In this document: piece after piece, positions 56,901 to 64,000 of the stretch
Numbering within the stretch: the first letter of the stretch is position 1
Layout of the letters: the number at the start of each line of letters is the position of its first letter
Source: Undaria pinnatifida
Taxonomy: Eukaryota > Sar > Phaeophyceae > Laminariales > Alariaceae
Direction of reading: 5' to 3'
Length of the DNA: 64,000 nucleotides
Assembly: GCA_012845835.1 (NCBI GenBank)
Contig: JABAKD010000027.1
Location: 16,134,573 to 16,198,572, forward strand
Made by a program: the position numbers and the translations under genes
The notes under the pieces: model-generated
What the model saw: the letters and a program-made list of their open reading frames with translations, nothing else
Told to the model about the DNA's origin: nothing
Database searches by the model: none

Positions 56901-59900
56901 CCCCTGGTTTCGCAGCAACACAATCAATGCGTGGCCTCGTTTTTTATTTCTGTTTCGCTTACGTACTCATTAGTTTTTGGCCTCCATTATGGCGACTTTC
57001 GGCCCAGGTGATGAAGGCGATGCCGGACCTGCCTATCCTGCGACCATCTACTGGCGATGGCAGAGTTGTCGAGTCCGGAGGCGTGGGACAGGGATCAGCA
57101 GGTGGTTACTGTAGTGCTGAGACAGGCGCTGGCGTTGACGGTAGGCATGGGAAGACCAGTGGTAGGGCGGTGGCATAATATACTCATACCCACACCCATT
57201 CTGCTAGCATATTATTTGCCATTTTGGCGTAATACGGCGGTTTAAGAGCATGAAAGTAGCGTATATGGGCGTGTTTCCGAGCTCAACGAGCAGTTTCGGG
57301 GAAAAGCATGGTAGTATTATTATTTTTCCGTGCTCCAGCTCCTCATTCAGCGAAAACCTTAACCAAATGGGCCACAGAGAAGATTGGTATTAGCCTAGGC
57401 AACGAACACGACTGCATTGCTGGAGGGAGCACATGGCCGACATGACCGACATGACCGACATGACCGACAGTTACTGCTACCGACGAAGATAGTAAATATG
57501 TGGTGGTGGTGTGAAGTGCATACCGTTTTGCATTCAGTCTCCTGGGATGAATGTCGGAGGTGGTTTTGTCGGCACCAAATGGGGCACATTCAGCGGAAAC
57601 GGTGGAGAATGAAATATCTCGTCGCGATCTCTCCGTGGAAGCATCGCTGTGCGTTTGCCCTCTCCACGTTGTCGAGTAAATCACTTAAGAAATTCGTTCG
57701 AGGGGATGTATTATCTTGTGTGTTATGAGGTAGTTAATTCACTCTCTTGGTTAAGATCATGCTGTCTCGTTTTTAATCTCCATTGCCCCGAAGACGGAAC
57801 AAGGGAAAGATGCAGGGAAATATTTCAGAATGTGGCAGCGACCCATCAAGAGGTATCGAGACTCCTATTCTACCGACACTCCTACCACTCCTACCACTCC
57901 TACCAACGGGGACAACCGTGACATCTTTTATTCAGACGGCTCCTGAAACAAACTAGTCGTACTGCAGTACATTCAAATATGTAGCTACTCATGCCGCGTG
58001 CCACGCGATAATGTAGTCCTCTTCAAATGCGTCCCCCTTTTGTTATTCCCTTGGTCAGCTCGACCAGCACTCGGTACCGGCAGGGCTGCCCGACAAGTCC
58101 GATTGCCGCAGTCCAAGCTGGAAACCCACCGCATGTGGTACGAGGGCGGATTGTCGGTCGAGGCGGTAGCGGAGGCACGGTGCATCAAGACTTCCACCAT
58201 CTTGGGATACCTTGCCGGTGAGCAAGCTGTCTCGTTTTAGTATTGTCCGTCCGACATGGTGCAGCGTGGGCTTCCACGTCGAACGTGGATCACTCATCGT
58301 AACACTTCCAACAAGCATCAATGGAAGAAAACCAACGCCAAAAATAAAAATGAAAGGAATCAACTTCTGAGAGCGCCTTGCAGCGTGGGTAGGCGCAATT
58401 CGATGCGAGTCGACGAAGGAAGAAAGGGTCAAATATCAAAATGAAGGCACGTACCGTAGTGGAGGGGGGGGGGGGCGTACTCATTTGTTGCTTGCCATAG
58501 ACATCTGACCTATGACACGCATCCCTTTCGAGACGGAGCACCGTTCCTACTCCTAATAGAGATACCTCCAACATCTGGGCGCTAATTACGCTTCTTCCAT
58601 ATACTACATAGAAACTGTTTGACTATCCTATCCCCGTCCTGTTCCGCTTTTGTCTGCGGCCACCATCTATCTCCTAGGATAGCGATCGTTTTCTCGCTAC
58701 CAGGCACTCTTTAGTCTACCAAGCTCTTCCATGTCACACACGTCTCATTTCCTCCACCCCCGCCTCTAACGCATCCCGTTCCTCCTTGTATATTTCACAT
58801 TCTCCTACTATGTGAGTCCTACTCTCTATTGTTGTGCCACACGGGCACATATTTGTAACCACGTCCTCCTCCTTCCGACTACAGTTCGTGTGTGTAAGAA
58901 ACGTTTCAGAGCCTGCTTCGTGATCCTGGACCTGAGTTACGTCTAGGGAGGGAGATGGAGGGAGATGGAAAAAGAAAAGTGCGAAGGCAATGGGATGCGA
59001 AAAAGGAAAAGAAAAAATGGAAACCTAAACAGGAAACCTATCGTACGGAGTATGCACGAAGTATACCCCTATCTGCTCTGAGTAGCAGTGTATTGTTGTT
59101 GTGGAGGGGGAAGGTATTTGGTGGGATATGAAGAAGACCAAGAGAAACCAAGAAATGAAACCCACAGCATGCACGAAGTCCAGGACTATTGCATTGTGTT
59201 GTTTTCAAGGGCGTCTTTAGTAAGGTATTTGCTCGTGTATGTACTGAGGGGTACCTCGGTACCAAGGTTGGTCGTTTAGGTCATACTCGGGTTGTCTCGG
59301 GTTGCCACCCGGATGTAATTCGATGAAAATCAACGAGCAAAAGAAGCTTAACTTTTGGGAAAGCTGAACCCTATGCGCGGTAAAAATGAATGCATGTACC
59401 GCGGGGGGAAAGGGAAGACGCCCGTGACCACGGCTTGTCCAGAAGGCCTGTCCACAAGGTCGCTGAGGGTAAATCCTCTTACGGATTGAGCTGGAGAGTA
59501 AAAGCAATGGTTTAACATGTACATCCGGGTTCCCCCCCCAGGGTAATACCCCATTAAACATGCACTTGGTTGCTTTCATGAACGCGATACTACTGCGGAA
59601 ACTGTTTCGTTTTCACTCGTCGCGCGTCACAGAAAGTCCGAGCCGTGGCGTTTGTTTGTTTGTTTGTTTGCTGTGTTTTTTTTCCGCCGCTGCCTCTTGG
59701 TCCATGAGCGCGCGAGACAAAAGTGAAGTTTGAACGCATCTGCCGTGGGACCTTGCTCGTGCACGCTTACCCGCGTCAACAAATAATGGCAAGACATTGG
59801 TTTATCCTTAAGTGCATTCTGTGTCCACTCCTTTACTGCTACGACCATTGCCCCGCTCTGTTTTGGTGTATGTGGTGTATCATGCCCTGGAAGTATTGAG

Positions 59901-61173
59901 GTGGTTTTGAGGGCTTCAGTGGTCCCGGTATATCGCTGCTGTTCTTGTTGCTCTTACATTAGTTCGTCGTCACACCACACTTCAGTCCGTGGCCACGAGA
60001 CAGGCTTCAATCATTCAGGAGGAGAAAAACTAGAGCAGACGAGGGAGTACTAGAAACCGACACAACCTGAAATATATGCAATGATTCTGCAGGAGTAGAA
60101 TAGAGAATCTCAGGGAATACTGAAAAAAAAACTGAAATATGTTGTACGATCAGGTTTTTAATATATCACAAGGAGTATACTCCCCGGCTAGTTTTTACCT
60201 CAAATGGGAATGTAGGTGTTGCTCTTTTCATCGGAGCTTTCTTTCGCGGCTCTGTTTACCGGCGAGTTTTAACTCTAGCCCGAACCGAATCGTAACATAG
60301 CTCTAAGCGTAACCGTTAATTTGATCGCTTTGATCGAGCCACCCTTTTGGCCATGTTGGTTATCCTCACCTTCTTGCACCCTTGGCAGACTGCATCGAAG
60401 CGGGCTTGCCATATGACTGGGATCGGATCAACATTGCTTCCGACACAGAGAAGGAAATTGTCAGAGCTCTTCTAGAGGTGGTTAATTCGAAGGCAGCTGC
60501 GCCCGCAGCAGCAGCAGCGGTAGCGGTAGCAGCTGCAACGACCTCAGCAACAGCTACAACAGAAGCACTAGCAGCAGCAAAAGCAGGAGGGGCGGTAGCC
60601 GCGAGAGCGCCGGAGGGCGTCCACGTAGAAAACGTTATGCCAGATGACACTCGTAGCACGCTAGTGAGCAAGCACGACAACAAGCACGACGGAATCCAAG
60701 GGGTCACAAGTGGGCGATGCCCAAACGGAGCGATAGGTGCAAGTGTTGCACATGCTGGCGTATGCGGCGCTGTTGCGGCGGTAGCTCCCGCTGAGGATTC
60801 CGTGAAGAGGCAACGGAGGCTCGTGGATAGTTGCGGTTCGCTCGGAGTTGGTTGTGTTATGACAGATGGGCTGTCTCGGGCAAACTGTTTAGGCCATTCG
60901 CAAGGGGAACGCGGCGGTGGTGTAGGCACGGGTGCGGGAAAATACTCGGGCCGTTGGCAAAGGCAGGGAGATGGTAGGGATTCAGATCCGGGAAAAGTTG
61001 GAACGACTATCAGAGACGGCGCCGAAGAGGTCGAGGCAAACGCGACAAGGAGATGGGATTATGTGGGGCTAAGAGAAGTGAGGGACTTGGCGCCTGGTGT
61101 GGAGTACTGGCAGATTCGGATGGTTCTCGCTAAATTCAAATCGGGGTGGTGTGAGTGTCCGGGCTCTGAGTAG
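50789..61173 (+). CDS. Werner-type 3'-5' exonuclease with C-terminal HTH_40-like domain (5' partial, 6 exons seen)
   Basis: Exons are 50789-50890, 52282-52818, 53539-53721, 57008-57140, 58059-58217 and 60389-61173 (stop TAG). All introns are GT-AG and phases (0,0,0,1,1) fit, giving about 630 residues; the first exon is not found. DEDDy motifs are visible: GFDIEW (Exo I), GVNGDVYRL (Exo II) and YAAADAYAGLRLW (Exo III, Y-x3-D). Exon 2 carries an extra block of about 85 residues between FHL and LPESLVRVL, built from three 14-residue repeats (CTDELASKE type) and a 17-residue KEVV...ACLP repeat. After a linker of about 60 residues comes SKLETHRMWYEGGLSVEAVA and IKTSTILGYLAD, then DWDRINI, an Ala-rich insertion of about 180 residues and YWQIRMVLAKF. 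These resemble the HTH_40 domain found at RecQ/WRN C-termini. No helicase lies between. Likely a nuclear DNA 3'-exonuclease. Confidence 0.85.
51400..51496 (+). pseudogene. Decayed copy of the exonuclease exon 2 boundary
   Basis: CAAGCGCTCGCCCCTGCCC, CCCATATATCGTCGCGCGC and GCGTCTGCCCCGACGGCGAC match 52222-52302, the intron end plus the first codons of the real exon (AAPTATLQ). The acceptor AG (CCTAG) is changed to CCTG in the copy, so it should not be spliced at that point. It lies within intron 1 of the same gene. Confidence 0.7.
51920..51988. repeat. CAA trinucleotide microsatellite
   Basis: About 22 CAA units with CCA and CGA interruptions in intron 1 of the exonuclease gene. Confidence 0.9.
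53732..53970. repeat. TTG trinucleotide microsatellite of about 240 bp
   Basis: About 80 GTT/TTG units, pure for the first 85 bp and then with scattered variants, begin only 10 bp after the donor at 53722. A TTATTG hexamer run follows at 54083-54170. The long Val, Leu or Cys runs in its frames are not protein. It lies in the 3.3-kb intron of the exonuclease gene. Confidence 0.95.
54452..54740. repeat. 150-bp two-copy tandem duplication
   Basis: GGCGCCCAT, GGGTARGGCAGGG, TGTAGYTRTCC and GAGTTTAATRCGAACA elements repeat at 54452 and 54602. Intronic. Confidence 0.85.
55184..55525. repeat. 177-bp two-copy tandem duplication
   Basis: GGAATWMTTGCCCGCAT, CTTGGTCGCTTAT, AAATCCCGATTTC and GGGTCARAGCCTA repeat at 55184 and 55361. 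Intronic in the exonuclease gene. Confidence 0.85.
55677..55930. repeat. Two-copy tandem duplication of about 145 bp
   Basis: AAATGATGTCAATTT, GGAAATTAT, GCTCTGCAGACGTCAAG and TTTAGCAACT repeat at 55678 and 55822. Intronic. Confidence 0.85.
57427..57472. repeat. 9-bp minisatellite
   Basis: Five tandem ATGACCGAC-type units, in exonuclease intron 4. Confidence 0.85.
58582..58948 (-). pseudogene. LINE (non-LTR retrotransposon) ORF2 C-terminal remnant
   Basis: Minus-strand frames read VTQVQDHEAGSETFLTHTNC, then CPCGTTIESRTHIVGEC (a C-x-C...H...C knuckle) and EIYKEERDALE, followed by a shifted frame with TIAILGDRWWPQ and IVKQFLCSIWKKRN before TAG. The Cys/His knuckle followed by an ILGDRWWP-like tail is characteristic of the 3' end of LINE ORF2 proteins. 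At least one frameshift near 58700-58745 and the missing RT show it is a dead 5'-truncated copy, lying in the last intron of the exonuclease gene. Confidence 0.75.
59340..59500 (-). repeat. Third copy of the GGACAAGCCGTGGTCAC family
   Basis: The reverse complement reads GGACAAGCCGTGGTCACGGG, CTTCCCTTTCCCCCCG and TTTTTACCGCGCATAGGGTT, closely matching 30661-30735. Intronic. Confidence 0.75.
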
Positions 61174-62655
61174 TTCGGCAAGATGTCCGTGTCCAATGTG
61201 TTTCGTGCTAGGAGTGTTCGTTGTCCCTTTCGGTCTTTTACTGGGAATCATTGGACTATTTTGTTGAACAAAACGGACGATTACAACATCGACCACACCA
61301 AGCAGCCAGAGCTGCGGGGGTGGAGTGAGTGTGTGTCGGAGCTGCACTGAAAAGAGATGCACCACACCCGCGCGCAAGATGTTGATATTGTTGATACTAT
61401 GGCTCCACGCTCTTCATACAACAGGCAGTTGATGAAGCCGCATATACATACTCGTACTGTTTTTTAGGCAGGTACTATTACTAGGCGTACTACAGCTGGG
61501 TCCTCAAAGGATGAAGAAAAACTTGTTTTGATGCTTTGGCTTAATTAAAAATATATAGTCTATAGACTATACTTGCAAGTTGCGTATTGTGTTTCGGTCG
61601 CACGTGCTACTTTTCGGTGTGATTAAGAAAATGGGACCCGCCCGCGCGTTTCAAATCCTGAAATCGCTTTAACTTTCGCTTTCGGCGCCTTAACCCCTCT
61701 TTGGGGCCCACACATAACATAACATAACATAACATAACATAACATAACAAAACATAACATAACATAACATAACATAACATAACATGGCATGGCAACAAAC
61801 GAATGACGAATTGTGGCCCACTCAAGCGTGCTGTGTTGTTGTGTTGTTGTGTGGTGTGAGGTGTGTGTTGTGAGCGAAACATGGTGCGGTAGAGGTGACA
61901 TGACCGATTTGCTTCTGAGGGGTGATCGCTTGATAAACTTCTTTAGTCTATACCCCACTCAAAACACCTAGTCTATTATTAATATTATTATTAATAATGC
62001 GAGAAAAAATAAGTGTGCTTTTGTGATGAACAAATCAATCAATGGCCTAGGTAATAAAACACATGCGTACATAGATATTGCGGAACGAGAATGAATATCC
62101 TATGATACGGTGAATTGTCGTTAATTGTTATTAATACTAATATTAATATTATTATTAATAGTATTAATATAGGCGCACGCAACGATAGATGTGAAAAGAG
62201 TACCTTTTGTTCTCTTGAGGGTCCTTACTCAAGTGATACACTAGTCTAGTATTGTACCCTCTAATACCCCTCGGACTTGCCTCGGATGATGCAAAAACTA
62301 ATGTGACGAAAACTGAAAGGTTCCACCCCATGAACACACCATTTCACGGCTAAGGTATTCAATGAAATTCCTGTGCAAAACAATGTAACGAAATTCACAC
62401 CATTTTCGGTTAATAAGGAGCCTCATGAATCTCACTCAAAGCTAACGATTTTGCCCGAAAGTGCTACCTATATCTTGCTCTATCTCATTCATGATAGCGA
62501 AATAGCTCGCGTCGTCGATCACAAAATATTTAGCGCAATCAAATTATAATAGTGATGTTGACACCTCTGTCGTAGGACGCGTGGATCACGCTGTGACCTA
62601 TACAAGTAAGTATCTATCCTCCAAGAGGAGTACACCTGTAAAAACGCGCGGCCCA
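61174..62655. other. Downstream region of the exonuclease gene, no gene seen
   Basis: Contains a diverged GCAAGTTGCGTATTG family piece at about 61573, an AACAT pentanucleotide run (61708-61788, about 16 units) and TATTAATATTATTATTAATA-rich stretches at 61976-62000 and 62127-62172. No supported gene. Confidence 0.5.
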
Positions 62656-62659
62656 AGCA

Positions 62660-62735
62660 TCATGCATCTTGCAAAGATGAGTATCGACCACTATAATCAA
62701 TCTATTGGTCGAACTCACGGCTGAAGTATCTCAAA
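62660..62735 (+). repeat. Copy of the GCTTGCAAAGATGAG family
   Basis: ATCTTGCAAAGATGAGTATC and GTCGAACTCACGGCTGAAGT are separated by a 15-bp insertion relative to other copies. A TACCTGGTAC word follows at about 62833. Confidence 0.75.
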
Positions 62736-63139
62736 CAATTTTGAAAGTATAAAATGTACTGTCGGGAAGCGCGCGTGTCATGCAACTCCTTGCCTGCGTT
62801 GAAGTTTGCATGCTCCATTCTTGTACACCACCTTGTACCTGGTACACGACCAGGTACCCCCTTAGCCGGGTAGTCGTCATGGTCGTCTTTTTTCTTGCCC
62901 CCCCCCCCCCTCTGAAGTCCTTAAGAACACAGACAAAACATAGAATAAACACAAAGTGACAGTCACCAATAAACGTGCATTTTGTTGCTGATAATGCACT
63001 ACAAACGCCAGTCTCTCCATCTTTCCGGTCGCACGTGGCGATTGGTCACGCGCTATCACTTTTACTTCTGTACACATGTTGAAAAAAATGTACGGGGCTT
63101 ACCCTGGGTTGGGTTGGGTAATTGATTAATGTTCAATCC

Positions 63140-63860
63140 CCGCTCGTAGCTCGCTTAGCAGGTAACTTTTTTTTTTACCGTCAGGTGACTCAGTGGGTAA
63201 CACTTTACCCCCCGCTCACTCAGTAGGTAGTGTTACAAGCCTTCACGTCTGGCGTCGACAACAGAAAGATCTCTTACCCCGGTATACAGCTCAGTAGGTA
63301 ACCCCCCCCCCCCCCCCCCCCCCCCCCGGAGCTCAGTAGGTAACACTTTTGGCCTCCGGTAGCTCAGCAGGGGAACATCATATTACCCCTTCCTTTGCAG
63401 CTTAGGTGACAGCCTTCATACTTGGCGTCGACAGCAGGACAATACGTCACCTTCGGTAGGTAGGTAGCTCAGTGGGTAAACAGCACCTTTGCGCACCCCT
63501 CTACATCCTCACTATGCCCTCGCCCCACTTCACATCGACTTACCGTGCACTTTGAAGTTTCTCACATAGTCTACATCATTAGACTAATAACTAAAATACC
63601 AGCCTCTGTCCGTCTTTCCAGTGGAGTGCGGTGATTTTTACCACCTTCAGACACCTGTCATGTGGAGAGTCTTACCACCTTTAGACACACCTGGGGTTAT
63701 TATCAATAGTAGGCTTAACTCGGACTCGGTTTGATGGTCATGTTACCCGCGGGTATCACCTCTCAGGTAGCCCCTGCACACTGGCGTCGACAACCGGATG
63801 ATATTTTACCCCGGGTATTTTGTGTACCAAGAGGTATAGTCTAGCTCAGTAGGTAACACC
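63140..63860 (+). repeat. Degenerate array of the TAGCTCAGTAGGTAAC word
   Basis: At least seven copies of (T)AGCTCAGTRGGTAACA-like sequence occur at about 63145, 63190, 63224, 63288, 63331, 63354, 63466 and 63841. They alternate with three copies of TGGCGTCGACAAC (about 63249, 63423, 63783). The core equals the D-arm/A-box segment of many tRNAs, but no complete tRNA folds. A run of 27 C at 63301-63327 interrupts the array. Confidence 0.7.
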
Positions 63861-64000
63861 TTCTTCTTCACTCAGCCCTGTCCACATATCAGTGAATGAT
63901 GGAAAGGTCGTCAAAGTACGTACCAGTCCTCCTCGTATCAATTGGACTGACGAGACTCATCGTTTCAGCCCCCCGTAGGCACCCTTGGGACTGGTATCAC

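Noticed and set aside
63140..63860. tRNA genes at the right edge
   Set aside because: Only the D-arm-like word is present. No matching anticodon arm, T arm or acceptor stem could be paired.

Overview
This is nuclear DNA from a eukaryote with long spliceosomal introns. It carries four multi-exon genes whose GT-AG junctions and phases I could join by eye, plus one intact Ty1/copia-type retrotransposon. Three features suggest an alga or other protist, possibly a stramenopile: a plant/fungal-type PEX4 ubiquitin-conjugating enzyme (absent from animals), an SR splicing factor with an RGG-like middle, and introns up to about 5.5 kb packed with repeats. A short CCCTAA tract agrees with TTAGGG-type telomeres. 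The species cannot be fixed from the sequence alone.

Layout. 605-11750 (-): six-exon leucine-rich-repeat gene (ribonuclease-inhibitor type, about 556 aa). Its largest intron holds two non-autonomous DNA transposons, and other introns hold degenerate copies of its own exons. 13198-20895 (+): divergent six-exon SR-type splicing factor (RRM, Gly-rich/RDD repeats, RS tail, about 311 aa). 20896-27256: gene-poor. 27257-30358 (+): five-exon PEX4-like E2 (166 aa, active-site Cys90). 31462-38574 (-): complete copia element with apparently identical 287-bp LTRs and a 5-bp target duplication. Its single frame is broken only by one TAG, and it sits inside a dispersed repeat whose uninterrupted relative lies at 6591-7018. 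38575-50788: repeat-rich, with a tRNA-like sequence, a frameshifted PIF1-helicase fragment, many two-copy tandem duplications and a few orphan reading frames. 50789-61173 (+): 3'-5' exonuclease (Werner/DEDDy type) joined to a C-terminal HTH_40-like domain with no helicase between them; its introns hold a LINE remnant and very long microsatellites. 61174-64000: microsatellites and a degenerate array of a tRNA-D-arm-like word.

The host genes look unrelated in function (splicing, peroxisome biogenesis, DNA processing, an LRR scaffold). The unifying theme is genome dynamics: local tandem duplication of roughly 130-220 bp, sometimes including exon edges, and short dispersed inverted-repeat elements.
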